Below are positions 6,661 through 16,598 of a DNA stretch of 52,129 bases, piece after piece (position 1 is the stretch's first letter; the number at the start of each line of letters is the position of its first letter). Source of the stretch: Iphinoe sp. HA4291-MV1 (GTDB lineage Bacteria > Cyanobacteriota > Cyanobacteriia > Cyanobacteriales > Nostocaceae); contig JAHHHH010000053.1 in the NCBI GenBank assembly GCA_019359415.1, positions 1 to 52,129 on the forward strand. The letters are read 5' to 3'. Under the pieces are notes generated by a model, which saw nothing but the letters and a program-made list of their open reading frames with translations, was not told the origin of the DNA and searched no databases. Made by a program: the position numbers and the translations under genes.

Positions 6661-9270
6661 CTACTGCTGATTGAGTTGACGCCGTGCTGCTTCTAAGATT
6701 ATCCGTTGTTCAGCACGAGCGATCGCCAAATATGTCCGCTCAACAGCTTCTGGTTCAACGGAAATAGAAGTGATGCCCCATTGCACCAGTTGCTCAATAA
6801 TTTCAGGATACAGTGCTGGTGCTTGACCGCAAATAGAACAAGGAATTTCTGCACTTTTTGCCATTTGAATGAGCTGAGCGACAGCACCCATCACGACTGG
6901 ATGACATTCATCAAACACTTCTGCGAGTTGTCCTTGCTCTCTATCCACTCCCAGCAGAAGTTGAGTTAAGTCATTGGTACCAATTGAAATTCCCTGTACA
7001 CCCGCTTTTACATATTCTGGCAGTAAAAACAACACGCTTGGCACTTCTGCCATAATCCACAATTGAAACTGTGGTACTTGATTTAACCTTGCTTGCTCAA
7101 CTTTTCGATGGCAAAAGGAAAACTCTTCCACTGTGCGAACAAAAGGTAACAGTAGGTGGATATTACTGTATCCTGCTTTTTGTACATCTGCCAAAGCAGC
7201 CAGTTCTAACTCAAAAACTGCGGGATTTTTCAAATAGCTGAAGGTGCCACGTTCCCCCAGCATCGATTGTGTTGAAGATTGTATATCATGATTCGAAGAT
7301 AGCAGTTCATGGGAGCGCCAATCCAAAGACCGATAAAAAATAGGTTTTGGCGCAAAGGCGCGGGCGAACTGCATAATCTGCTCACGCCAACGCTCCAACA
7401 ATTTGGTTCGGTGTCCCTCTTGCAGCCAAGTACTCGGGTGTTTTCCCTCCAGTATATTCAGAGCCATCAGTTCTGAGCGCAATAATCCCACACCATCCAC
7501 AGGTAAACTTTGCACTTGCTCTATCAAGCTAGGCTGGCTCAAGTTCACCAGCAGTTGGGTAGCAATCAACAGACTCACGCGTGATGGAGGGATGGGGGGC
7601 TTTGGGGTCCCCTTTGGGGTTGGGGGGAGAGGGGGAGATGGGGGAGAGACTTCTAATTTTGAATTTTGAATTTTGAATTTTGAATTGTTTTGTCCTCTCA
7701 TTGTCTGTTTGTCTACGGACACTCTCTTCTCCCAAGGGGAGACGCCAAAGGCGAACAACGGAGAAGCTAGCGCTGTGGGGAGCAAGTGTGTTGCGGAGGG
7801 CAGCTCTGTTGTTGCAAGAGCCTCTCCGTAGGAGATAGCATCTGGCGTCGGGTTAAGCGACTTGGTGGAGCGACTCCTCTGCACAGGGGGGTTCTCCCCT
7901 TTTCCTATCTCTCTGGCTTCCTCAGCTTCTCTTGTGAGACGATAAATTTCTCCCTTGTCGCCATCTATAAATAATTTTTCACCATTTTGAAGTATAGACG
8001 TAGCAGATGCTACATTCACAACTGCTGGTATTCCCAATTCTCTAGCAAGAATAGCAGCGTGGCTAGTGACACCTCCTTGCTCAGTGATAATACCACCAGC
8101 TTGTTGCAGTAGCGGTAACCAATCAGGTGCTATTGTTGGTGCGACTAAAATGACTCTGTTGGGTAATTGCTCTGGTTTTTGTTGTGAATTCACAATAATA
8201 TGAGCAGTTGCTGTCACACGCCCCGTCGATGCTCCCAATCCTTTGATGAAGTGGAAATTAGAAATTGTGGGAGGTGTACTAATTTGCGTGAGGTAAAGCG
8301 TCTTCGTTGCGTCACCAGAGATGCTCCACTCAAAGGTAAAATTTATACTAATTTCTTTGACAAGTTGACTTGCCAGTTGAATGAGTTGTTGCAGATATTC
8401 CTCTGGCAAAGCATACTGTTTTTGTTGGTCTTCTTCCAACAGGTAAGCAACAAGACTTGAGTCATTTGAGGTAAGTGCTGAAGCAGCAGGCACGGTTTGC
8501 AAAGCAGCTACAGGCGCTCCATCATTAAGATGGTAAGCTAGCATCTTATCGCCCAGTTGCTGCTCTTTTACAGTACCAGTTTCCGGATCGATGTAGTAAA
8601 CATCTGGCAAGACTTCACCTTGAGTCATTGAGACTCCTAATCCCCATGTCGCTAAAATCTCCCATTCCGAGGAGTTGGTATTGAGTAAGCCGCTGGCGAT
8701 CGCATTCTTGAAAGGTTGTACCAAAACGCCCAAATTAATTTGTTGCAGGTTAATTCCTGCCCATTGCCAGTAAAATAAGCTTTTAGCACGAAACATCTGG
8801 CTCCAGGTGCGCTTCAATGCCAAAGCGATCGCTTCTTCATCACATCGACATACTTGGGACTCTAGCAATCCAGATGTTTTGTCTACCCCATGCCTTATAG
8901 TAGGTACCACAAAAGTTGGTCGAAAAATCAGATATGCAGATTTCAACTCTTTCGCTGCATCGACAATTTTACTTAGCAACTGCGGTGGCAAATGAGCAGC
9001 ATTAACTTCTTGGCGCAAGCGTCCAGCAACCTGCTGAAGTTGACGCCAATTATTGACATCTAAATGTAGAGAAGAATGGGGTAAGTCAGCGACTAACGCC
9101 TCCGAACTCTTAAGAGTTTCTAAAAATTCTTGCAAAACTTCTGCTGAAACGACAAAACCAGGCACCACAGGATAACCGCGCTGCATAATTCTGCTTAAAT
9201 AAAATGCTTTGTCGCCAACTTTGGCGCGGTCTTGTAGTTTAATTTGATCAAGCCAGTAGAGTTTGTCCAC
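6661..9270 (-). CDS. Phosphoenolpyruvate synthase/PPDK-like protein with an in-frame repeat insert
   Basis: 869 residues in the PEP-utilising order: N-terminal ATP-binding domain (1-335), swivelling phosphohistidine domain with His404 in GGVTSHAAILARELGIPAVV, and C-terminal PEP/pyruvate barrel (about 565-860) with GLLRSELMAL, GTNDLTQLLLGVDRE and the Cys loop CSICGQAPA. The central and C-terminal domains look catalytically complete. The nucleotide domain is odd: the usual RSSATAEDL-type loop is replaced by a degenerate FRPTFVVPTIRHGVD segment and the FAGQ loop by SGLLESQ, so the normal pyruvate/ATP reaction is uncertain. Residues about 448-563 are a low-complexity insert built from genomic repeats. 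It is a lone gene. Confidence 0.85.
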   Translation of the reverse strand: MDKLYWLDQIKLQDRAKVGDKAFYLSRIMQRGYPVVPGFVVSAEVLQEFLETLKSSEALVADLPHSSLHLDVNNWRQLQQVAGRLRQEVNAAHLPPQLLSKIVDAAKELKSAYLIFRPTFVVPTIRHGVDKTSGLLESQVCRCDEEAIALALKRTWSQMFRAKSLFYWQWAGINLQQINLGVLVQPFKNAIASGLLNTNSSEWEILATWGLGVSMTQGEVLPDVYYIDPETGTVKEQQLGDKMLAYHLNDGAPVAALQTVPAASALTSNDSSLVAYLLEEDQQKQYALPEEYLQQLIQLASQLVKEISINFTFEWSISGDATKTLYLTQISTPPTISNFHFIKGLGASTGRVTATAHIIVNSQQKPEQLPNRVILVAPTIAPDWLPLLQQAGGIITEQGGVTSHAAILARELGIPAVVNVASATSILQNGEKLFIDGDKGEIYRLTREAEEAREIGKGENPPVQRSRSTKSLNPTPDAISYGEALATTELPSATHLLPTALASPLFAFGVSPWEKRVSVDKQTMRGQNNSKFKIQNSKLEVSPPSPPLPPTPKGTPKPPIPPSRVSLLIATQLLVNLSQPSLIEQVQSLPVDGVGLLRSELMALNILEGKHPSTWLQEGHRTKLLERWREQIMQFARAFAPKPIFYRSLDWRSHELLSSNHDIQSSTQSMLGERGTFSYLKNPAVFELELAALADVQKAGYSNIHLLLPFVRTVEEFSFCHRKVEQARLNQVPQFQLWIMAEVPSVLFLLPEYVKAGVQGISIGTNDLTQLLLGVDREQGQLAEVFDECHPVVMGAVAQLIQMAKSAEIPCSICGQAPALYPEIIEQLVQWGITSISVEPEAVERTYLAIARAEQRIILEAARRQLNQQ
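7582..7929 (-). repeat. Repeat-derived in-frame insert in the PEP synthase-like gene
   Basis: This stretch codes for residues about 448-563, a Pro/Ser-rich linker between the phosphohistidine and PEP-binding domains. The DNA contains repeats found elsewhere in non-coding parts of the window: tandem ttttgaa heptamers (7658-7688), ggagacgccaaaggcgaac, and ctctccgtaggaga. The frame stays open through all of it. The linker position explains why the insertion may be tolerated. Confidence 0.8.
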
Positions 9271-9467
9271 TCAATTACTTTGTTATCTATGTTATCTGTT
9301 GTCAGTTGCTAAGGTAACGGAATTGTCGTCATCGTATAAGTAGCCAAGGCTTCACAAATTTCCATCTACTGAAAATACAACGATGGAAATAAATAAGTTT
9401 TCGATGCAATAGATGTCTATCAGTGATTGTATATTAATCTCCATGAAGAATTAACAAGGATTGAGCA

Positions 9468-9920
9468 TTGCTTACCACTTACTATCTTGCGGCTAATGAT
9501 TGGTTGAACATCACCTTTAGGTTGTGCCTTGCTTTACTCGTTGGGGCAATCATTGGTATAGAACGCGAAATTAGACACAAACCAGCTGGTTTGCGAACTC
9601 ATATGCTAGTGAGTTTTGGTGCAGCCCTGTTCACCCTCATACCCCTAGCAACAGGTACACATCAACCAAATGCCGATGCTCTCTCGCGAGTGATTCAGGG
9701 CATTGCTGCTGGTGTGGGATTTCTTGGTGCAGGGGAAATTGTACGTCAATCTTCCCAAGAATCAGCGCGAACTGATATTCGGGGACTCACCTCGGCAGCT
9801 GCCATTTGGGTTTGTGCTGCTTTGGGAGTTGCTGCTGGATGTGGTTTGTGGCAGCTAGGATTAATTGCGGCTTTGTTGTCTTTGTTAGTTCTAAATGTTT
9901 TTAAAGGATTTGAAAGGTGA
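9468..9920 (+). CDS. MgtC/SapB family membrane protein
   Basis: 150 residues, with about four to five membrane helices. The family signature is clear: LALLVGAIIGIEREIRHKPAGLRTHMLV near the N-terminus, then GIAAGVGFLGAGEIVR and GLTSAAAIWVCAALGVAAG. MgtC-type proteins are linked to low-Mg2+ survival and modulation of F-type ATPase; small cyanobacterial members are poorly studied. The start is a TTG at 9468 preceded by aagga at a suitable distance; no ATG fits in frame upstream of the conserved segment. The short length is usual for members lacking the C-terminal ACT-like domain. Confidence 0.88.
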   Translation: MLTTYYLAANDWLNITFRLCLALLVGAIIGIEREIRHKPAGLRTHMLVSFGAALFTLIPLATGTHQPNADALSRVIQGIAAGVGFLGAGEIVRQSSQESARTDIRGLTSAAAIWVCAALGVAAGCGLWQLGLIAALLSLLVLNVFKGFER

Positions 9921-9936
9921 GATTAGTTATCAATTG

Positions 9937-10068
9937 ATGATTCTTAACTGTGCTTCTACCCCAGAGGTTTATCCTATAGAAGACCCAGTACGATTAGGAT
10001 GGGAGCCGTTGGTGAAGATTGAGCATTATCACGTTTCTGCCCAAAAAACTTTAGCTGCACAAGAATAG
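9937..10068 (+). CDS. Small unidentified reading frame before the Uma2 gene
   Basis: A 43-residue frame from ATG 9937 to the TAG at 10066, ending 11 bp before the Uma2 start. It contains [16 protein letters not shown] and [10 protein letters not shown]. The composition looks protein-like and the spacing suggests it could be a leader gene or the C-terminal remnant of a lost gene. I do not recognise it. Confidence 0.25.
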   Translation: MILNCASTPEVYPIEDPVRLGWEPLVKIEHYHVSAQKTLAAQE

Positions 10069-10079
10069 GTGGTATCTTT

Positions 10080-10673
10080 ATGCAATTAGAAACAAAAAAA
10101 CGCTACTACACACCTGAAGAATATTTAGAACTTGAAGAAAAAGCAGAATATAAAAGCGAATACCGCGATGGAGAAATCGTTCCAATGACTGGAGGAACTA
10201 CAAATCATAATGAAATTGCACTGAGTTTAGCAGCTTCCTTAAAATTTGCATTGAAAGGGCAAAATTATCGAGTTTATATTGGTGATGTGCGTTTATGGAT
10301 ACCCCGTTATCGTCAGCATACCTATCCGGATGTGATGGTAATTCAAGGACAACCTGTTTATACGGGAACAAATACAACTACCGTCATGAATCCTTTGCTG
10401 ATTGCAGAAGTTTTATCTAAATCTACTAAGAATTATGACCAAGGAGATAAGTTTTTATATTATCGCTCTATTCCTGAATTTAAGGAATATATTTTAATCG
10501 ACCAATATCACCATCATGTTATGCAGTATGTAAAAACTGCAGAAGGTCAATGGTTATTTACTGAACTGGAAGGTGAATCTGCAACTTTATCACTTCAAAC
10601 AGTTGATTTTCAAATTCAACTGAGCGACCTTTACGAGCAAGTAGACTTTACTACCAGCAGTGAAGAAGATTAA
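10080..10673 (+). CDS. Uma2 family (DUF820) endonuclease-like protein
   Basis: 197 residues, the usual size. Uma2 proteins have a PD-(D/E)xK-type nuclease fold and are expanded in cyanobacteria; substrates are unknown. Visible family features are [31 protein letters not shown] at the start, the core [12 protein letters not shown] with the catalytic Asp, and [19 protein letters not shown] containing the E...K pair, followed by [14 protein letters not shown]. The set is complete, so an active enzyme is plausible. It follows the MgtC-like gene by about 160 bp but a functional link is not implied. Confidence 0.92.
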   Translation: MQLETKKRYYTPEEYLELEEKAEYKSEYRDGEIVPMTGGTTNHNEIALSLAASLKFALKGQNYRVYIGDVRLWIPRYRQHTYPDVMVIQGQPVYTGTNTTTVMNPLLIAEVLSKSTKNYDQGDKFLYYRSIPEFKEYILIDQYHHHVMQYVKTAEGQWLFTELEGESATLSLQTVDFQIQLSDLYEQVDFTTSSEED

Positions 10674-10699
10674 TTGTCTTAATATTATTAAGACTAATT

Positions 10700-10857
10700 T
10701 ACAGCACATTGCAAGTAAATGAAGTATAATGCTGAGATCTAAAAGCCGGACAGAAAGACCTTTTTACTTCTGACTTCTCCCTTGTCGCAGACAAGGGCGA
10801 AGGGCGAAGGGGAGACGCTACGCGATCTGACTTGGTGACTCAGGAATTGCTGCTGTA
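10700..10857 (+). repeat. Small dispersed element, copy B
   Basis: 158 bp bounded by tacagca and tgctgta, inverted relative to the copy at 6366-6496. It is longer because of extra gaagggcgaagg-type sequence inside. It lies immediately beyond the Uma2 gene and beside the toxin stop codon. Confidence 0.7.
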
Positions 10858-10872
10858 TGCTTAAAGTCTTTG

Positions 10873-11313
10873 TTATAAAAAGCTATGAGGTAAGAGTGCG
10901 GTTATTTCAGAAAACTTTCTAAAATCACTTGTGTTAAACGTTAGCAGATGAGTTAGATTATGAGCTATCATCGCCGCAACTAATCGAGCATCATGAGAAG
11001 GTTTCCCGGTGACTTTATATTTAGTGATGAGACTTTCCCAAACTGGAAAAATTGATGCTGTATCTGGTAAAAGCACGAAACAATTCTTAAGTTGCTCTAG
11101 TTCGTTTAAAGCATCAGCAACCGATAAACCTAATCCATTAACTTCTACTGGACGAGTTGCAACCACCCAAAATTCAATCAAATTTTGCGGTATGATGCAA
11201 AGCCTCTTCCCTTGCTCTAACAAAATTCTCACTGCTTGAACGGAAGATTTATGCATCGAATGAGTCTCTTGAGCACTCCGCAACAAAACATTTGTATCAA
11301 CCAGGTAGCTCAT
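10873..11313 (-). CDS. VapC-type PIN-domain toxin
   Basis: 146 residues. The PIN RNase acidic residues are in place: Asp6 (YLVDTNVL), Glu47 (NLIEFWVV), Asp108 (PSHDARLVAAM) and Asp130 (FNTSDF). Such toxins cleave RNA, often initiator tRNA, when the antitoxin is degraded. The start overlaps the end of the antitoxin gene by 4 bp, the classic order for type II pairs. The frame is intact, in contrast to the other toxin-antitoxin relics in this window, so this is the one module here likely to be functional. Confidence 0.9.
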   Translation of the reverse strand: MSYLVDTNVLLRSAQETHSMHKSSVQAVRILLEQGKRLCIIPQNLIEFWVVATRPVEVNGLGLSVADALNELEQLKNCFVLLPDTASIFPVWESLITKYKVTGKPSHDARLVAAMIAHNLTHLLTFNTSDFRKFSEITALLPHSFL

Positions 11314-11585
11314 AGCATATCATCTTCTCTGGTGTAGATACTTTCGCGGCTAATTGCATCATCACAAAGAGGTGGCGCTTTTATTGATGAGTGGCTTCTA
11401 GCCCAATTTACAAATCTTTCCGCTCGTTCTTGAGGCGATATTGTCAGGGATGTGGGTTGCGATGAGGATGCGAGCAAGCTTTCGACTAAAGTTTTCAACA
11501 ATACTTCAACGGATGTTCCTTGAGCTGCGGCTTGAGCTATCAAGCGTGATTCAATTTCAGGTTCTAGTTCAAGTAGGATAGCCAT
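11310..11585 (-). CDS. Antitoxin of the VapC pair
   Basis: 91 residues from the ATG at 11583-11585; the open frame extends 37 codons further upstream but that part is Phe-rich and unlike a protein start. The N-terminus MAILLELEPEIESRLIAQAA resembles ribbon-helix-helix antitoxins that bind operator DNA, followed by a linker and an acidic toxin-binding tail (YTREDDML). It overlaps the toxin by 4 bp (ATGA type), so the two are co-translated. Autoregulation of the promoter upstream of 11585 is likely from family behaviour. Confidence 0.85.
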   Translation of the reverse strand: MAILLELEPEIESRLIAQAAAQGTSVEVLLKTLVESLLASSSQPTSLTISPQERAERFVNWARSHSSIKAPPLCDDAISRESIYTREDDML

Positions 11586-11750
11586 AATAGAGTTAAAGAA
11601 ATTAAATAAAGATTTGAGATTGACTATAAAAGTATCCGTTTCCGTTGAGGGGATGTTTCTACTCAGAAGATTGAAGAAACTAAAGTGGCACTGCAAGAAT
11701 TGGAATTGAACGGTGATATTGAAACGGATATAGATTGAGATTCAATTAAG

Positions 11751-12926
11751 CTAATAATCAATAACTTCTTTCGATATTTTACCAGAATTAACAGAAAGAA
11801 TTTGAGAGGAATTCAGCCACTGGGAATCAAAAGAACCCAAGTGAGTTGTCGTAATCAGGGTCTGAAAGCGGTCTTGAATAGCATTGAGTAACTGATTTTG
11901 TCGGGATGGGTCAAGTTCAGCTAAGACATCATCAAGTAGTAGCAGGGGTGGTTCGCCAACCACTTCTTCTATGAGTTGCAATTCTGCTAATTTTAAGGCT
12001 AGTACCAGAGTTCGCTGCTGACCTTGAGAACCGTATTGACGAGCAGGAGTTTGATTAATTGTCAATTCTATTTCGTCGCGATGAGGACCAACAAGGGTTG
12101 TGCCTTGGTGCAACTCCGCAACAGCACGCTGCTGTATTTTGTCTAAAAAAGCCTGCTGTATTTGTTCTGGGTGATTCTGCTCTAAAGCGACATTGGGTGA
12201 GTACTTGAGTTCTAGAATTTCTGTACGACCACTGATACTAGCATGCCAAGCACTGGCAATAGGGGCTAGTCGCTGTATGGCGCGATCGCGTCGTCGAATT
12301 ACCCGTGTCCCCATGGTAGCCAACTGTGCATTCCAAATATCTAACTCAGAATGTTGTGGAGTTTGGGTTGAAAAGCTTTGCACTTGCACAGGTTGTTCCT
12401 GTTGAGGCGACTGATGTTGCAAAGTGCTTTTCAAGAAGGCATTGCGCTGCCGCAAAACCTGATTGTATTGCTGTAAGATATGAGCATAGACAGGTTCGAG
12501 TTGGATTAACAGAGTATCAAGCCAGTTGCGGCGACTTTCAGGACCGCCACGCACGAGATCTAAATCTAAACTAGAGAATTGTACTGCATTAAGAACACCA
12601 AGAAAGTCCATTTGACGCCGCAGAGTCTCGCCATTTAAAGCAACGGTGCGACGACCATTTCGACGCAAGGTGAGAGTTAAATCGCTGACGCCAGTTTGCC
12701 GTTCTACAGTGGCAACAAGCATGGCTGCTATTTCTCCATCTTGGATGAAATCGCGATCGCGTGCCATTCTGTGCGATCGCAATGTCGCCAGCAATTCCAC
12801 CGCCTCCAATAAATTGGACTTGCCCTGAGCATTATTGCCTACCAAAATTGTTTTGGGAGCAGTAAACTCAACCTGCTGCTCTTTGTAGTTGCGAAATTGT
12901 CGAAGGTGAAGGGTTCTCAGGTACAT
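11751..12926 (-). CDS. recF: DNA replication/repair protein RecF
   Basis: 391 residues from the ATG at 12926. RecF is an SMC-like ATPase that loads RecA at single-strand gaps. Walker A is GNNAQGKS (residues 30-37), the Walker B region is [16 protein letters not shown], and the RecF signature GSQGQQRT precedes it. A Gln-rich segment around residues 163-190 ([15 protein letters not shown]) is a variable loop. The gene stands alone here, with no dnaA, dnaN or gyrB next to it, as is common in cyanobacteria. Confidence 0.97.
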   Translation of the reverse strand: MYLRTLHLRQFRNYKEQQVEFTAPKTILVGNNAQGKSNLLEAVELLATLRSHRMARDRDFIQDGEIAAMLVATVERQTGVSDLTLTLRRNGRRTVALNGETLRRQMDFLGVLNAVQFSSLDLDLVRGGPESRRNWLDTLLIQLEPVYAHILQQYNQVLRQRNAFLKSTLQHQSPQQEQPVQVQSFSTQTPQHSELDIWNAQLATMGTRVIRRRDRAIQRLAPIASAWHASISGRTEILELKYSPNVALEQNHPEQIQQAFLDKIQQRAVAELHQGTTLVGPHRDEIELTINQTPARQYGSQGQQRTLVLALKLAELQLIEEVVGEPPLLLLDDVLAELDPSRQNQLLNAIQDRFQTLITTTHLGSFDSQWLNSSQILSVNSGKISKEVIDY

Positions 12927-12932
12927 GGGCAA

Positions 12933-13190
12933 TGGGCAATGGGCACCCCTCCGGGGAATTCAAAATTCAAAATTCAAAATTAAGAATCCAATACCCTGTT
13001 CCCAATGGGCAATGGGCATTGTCTCCTTGTCCTATCATCCCGCTCGCTTTGCTCCAATTCGCACAGCGAGAAATTGAGCGAATTTTGAATTGCTTTGTCT
13101 TCTTGTCTATTCCTTTACCAACAGGTTTTGACCACACCCAAGCGAAATTGGCTGAGTTCAGCAAATGAAATCCAGTCACAGAACAATTAT
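12933..13190. repeat. Repeat-rich spacer between recF and atpC
   Basis: Non-coding. It holds tandem caatggg/gggcaat units, the heptamer series aattcaaaattcaaaattca (12959-12980) and further gggcaatgggca units near 13003-13019. Open frames here are made of repeats only. Confidence 0.7.
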
Positions 13191-13212
13191 AGGTAGGGCA
13201 TATACCCTACCT
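13191..13212 (-). terminator. Hairpin downstream of atpC
   Basis: Inverted repeat aggtaggg-catata-ccctacct beginning 9 bp beyond the atpC stop codon. Its position suits a transcript end for atpD-atpC, though there is no strong T-run on the minus strand, so it may act in 3' end protection or be a simple palindrome. Confidence 0.5.
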
Positions 13213-13220
13213 ACAAGCGG

Positions 13221-13634
13221 CTACACCATACCGCCAGCGGCTTGAAAACGAGCGCGAGCGCGTTTGTATGCTTGGTTTGCTTGGATTTGGGCTTGGCGCT
13301 CTCCTGCTTGTACTTGATTCAAACGGGTTTCTGCTTCATTAAAAGCAGCACGGGCTTCGTCTATGTTAATTGTGTCACCCCGCTCCGCACTATTTACTAG
13401 AATTGTGAGTTCATTTTGTTCAACTTCGGCAAAGCCACCCAACAGGGCAATAGCTACCCAAGCCTGATTTTTACTAGGACGTACTCGCATGACACCCGTA
13501 TCTAGGGCGGTTAACAGTGGTGCGTGTCCTGTGAGGACACCGAGTTGACCAGTAGTGCTGGGCAAAATGACTTCTTCAGCTGGGGCATCCCATACTGTTT
13601 TATCTGGGGAAATTACACGAACAGTCAATGTCAT
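13221..13634 (-). CDS. atpC: ATP synthase F1 subunit epsilon
   Basis: 137 residues, normal length. The epsilon subunit sits in the F1 central stalk, links rotor and gamma, and inhibits wasteful ATP hydrolysis through its C-terminal helices. The N-terminal beta sandwich is clear ([40 protein letters not shown]) and the C-terminal helical part ([18 protein letters not shown]...[18 protein letters not shown]) follows. It lies 187 bp after atpD on the same strand, matching the separate cyanobacterial beta-epsilon operon. Confidence 0.97.
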   Translation of the reverse strand: MTLTVRVISPDKTVWDAPAEEVILPSTTGQLGVLTGHAPLLTALDTGVMRVRPSKNQAWVAIALLGGFAEVEQNELTILVNSAERGDTINIDEARAAFNEAETRLNQVQAGERQAQIQANQAYKRARARFQAAGGMV

Positions 13635-13821
13635 TTGTCAGTTATCAGTTATCAGTTATCAGTTATTGTTCATCAAGTATCAGTAAACAGCTATCATACT
13701 TATCCTGATAACCCTTCGGGTTCGCCAGTTGCCTGCGGTTCGCGTAGCGTCTCCCTTAGGAGAGGGAAACCCCCAACGCGCACTGTGGTCTCACTGTTCA
13801 CTGATGACTGTTTACTGAATA
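13635..13821. repeat. Repeats in the atpD-atpC spacer
   Basis: The 187-bp spacer contains tandem 7-bp agttatc units (13637-13665), a block cgcgtagcgtctcccttagg also seen with small changes at 6404 and 28858, and cagtaaacag/ctgtttactg arms. These are dispersed repeats inside an operon; transcription would have to run through them. Confidence 0.75.
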
Positions 13822-15291
<1,470 letters not shown>

Positions 15292-15424
15292 CTATATTTC
15301 AGATAAGGTCGTCAAAGACATAAGATTTTGCTCTTGTCTCTTCAAGAGTAGCATTGAACGATCCTCTCTATTGCGCTTAAATTTCTCCTTAAGATTGAGG
15401 CTGTGGTGTTGCCAACAGGTTATG

Positions 15425-15611
15425 CTATCGCTGTTGTGCTTTGTGGCTGATCTCACTCATGACTTCTTCAAGAGTTCTCTTTTCGCGAGTCACTTCACTA
15501 AGTTTCAGGCTAAGCAATGCTTCCAATTTGCGGCGCTCTTCTTCTGAGGCTGTTTCAAAGATACGAGCAGCTGAGCGCGTTAACGCGGATTGTAATTGTT
15601 TTTGTTTCCAT
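15425..15611 (-). pseudogene. Frameshifted antitoxin-like pseudogene
   Basis: From the ATG at 15611 the frame reads METKTITIRVNA, a typical antitoxin-like start. After the AACGCG codons one extra base shifts the frame, and the rest continues in the next frame as AARIFETASEEERRKLEALL, then LKLSEVTREKRTLEEVMSEI, with a stop at 15425 soon after KAQQR. Removing one base restores a continuous 60-odd-residue helical protein. No toxin gene remains downstream. This is a dead antitoxin-type gene; the family call is from recall and moderate. Confidence 0.65.
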
Positions 15612-15719
15612 TGTTGTTGGTTTTTGTATTCCTAATTACGATACTATAGCGTTTTCCGACTCATACCCATTCTCTGTAAACTTGCACTTAATACTTACTC
15701 TTTCATTCTTGGCGAGCGA

Positions 15720-15750
15720 TCGTCGCCTTGCGACGTGCCGAAGGCTTCGC
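15720..15750. repeat. 31-bp dispersed repeat also present inside cysS
   Basis: The reverse complement of these 31 bases is identical to 23153-23183, where it is translated inside cysS. The core is gcgaagccttcggcacgtcg. Here it is in non-coding DNA. Confidence 0.85.
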
Positions 15751-15787
15751 TACCAATTTCTGACTCAACAAAACCAACTTCGTTTAC

Positions 15788-15892
15788 TATAGCAATCCTA
15801 TTTGATTTGTAAAAATTGCGAATCTCTAGAAACCCGGTATCTTTGAGATACCGGGTTTCTCGCCTTTTACGAATGATGCGCAGATTGCTATA
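15788..15892. mobile_element. MITE-like element with terminal inverted repeats and 6-bp flanking duplication
   Basis: 105 bp with perfect 10-bp inverted ends tatagcaatc (15788-15797) and gattgctata (15883-15892), directly flanked by gtttac at 15782-15787 and 15893-15898. The centre is a 15-bp perfect hairpin agaaacccggtatct / agataccgggtttct (15828-15860, loop ttg). The outer 21 bp resemble the ends of the element at 51530-51658. No coding capacity, so it would need a transposase supplied elsewhere. Confidence 0.75.
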
Positions 15893-16215
15893 GTTTACGA
15901 TATTGAACAGGAGGCACTAGAAATTTCTCAAAAACTAGGCGATCGCTCCTTCTATACCTTCTTGTTACACACGTGTCAAACCCCGATTATTGTACGCTAA
16001 GCAGTGTAATCTTCAACTGAAAACTTGGAATTTCGAGCTTTGAACTCGGAACTTCAAGCTCTGAACTTTGGGTTACAGCGTTTTTCAAGTAAATGTACCA
16101 CGGAGTAGGGGCACGGCATGCCCATACGTGTCAACAATCACGTTCAAACCAATGAACCGTAATCCACACCACTGCAACGATTTCTTACTATCGTTTGGCA
16201 ACTTCGTATTATTAG

Positions 16216-16395
16216 GATCTAACGACAACTTGTTTTGATCTAACGACAGCTTGTTGTGATCTAACGACAACTTGTGCATTCCTAACGACAGCTTGTTGTG
16301 ATCTAACGACAACTTGTGCATTCCTAACGACAGCTTGTTGTGATCTAACGACAACTTGTGCATTCCTAACGACAACTTATTGTGATCTAACGACA
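16216..16395. repeat. 21-bp minisatellite
   Basis: Eight full 21-bp units plus a 12-bp partial. Units are variants of gatctaacgacaacttgttg; three times a gatctaac unit ending tgca alternates with a ttcctaac unit ending ttgt, giving a 42-bp higher-order repeat. Because 21 is a multiple of three, the minus strand stays open (heptads such as KLSLDHN), but the frame around it is not gene-like. Confidence 0.9.
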
Positions 16396-16598
16396 TCCAT
16401 CTCGGAAGGCAACTACTCCGGTTGGCTGTCAAAAGAATCATTTGATTCATCTGAGCATATCGCCAAACAACGCGATCGCTACTATCGATTGCTAATCCAG
16501 CTTCTTCAAACAGCGTGAAACGTATTAATGAATTACCCTCATCCCCAACCCTTCTCCCAAAGGGAGAAGGGAGTCAAAATCCAGTCCCTCTCGCTTTG

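Noticed and set aside
11652-11739. Plus-strand fragment reading STQKIEETKVALQELELNG
   Set aside because: It looks protein-like but is only about 29 codons, has no start, and may be chance or a tiny gene remnant. Too weak to list as a feature.
16216-16395. CRISPR-like array
   Set aside because: The units are directly tandem without unique spacers.
16085-16450. Minus-strand 121-codon frame with heptad repeats KLSLDHN/KLSLGMH
   Set aside because: The repeats come from the 21-bp minisatellite, whose unit length keeps any frame open. The ends of the frame are dispersed-repeat sequence and there is no family resemblance. A VDTYGH segment near its end recalls a transposase motif but is too short to use.
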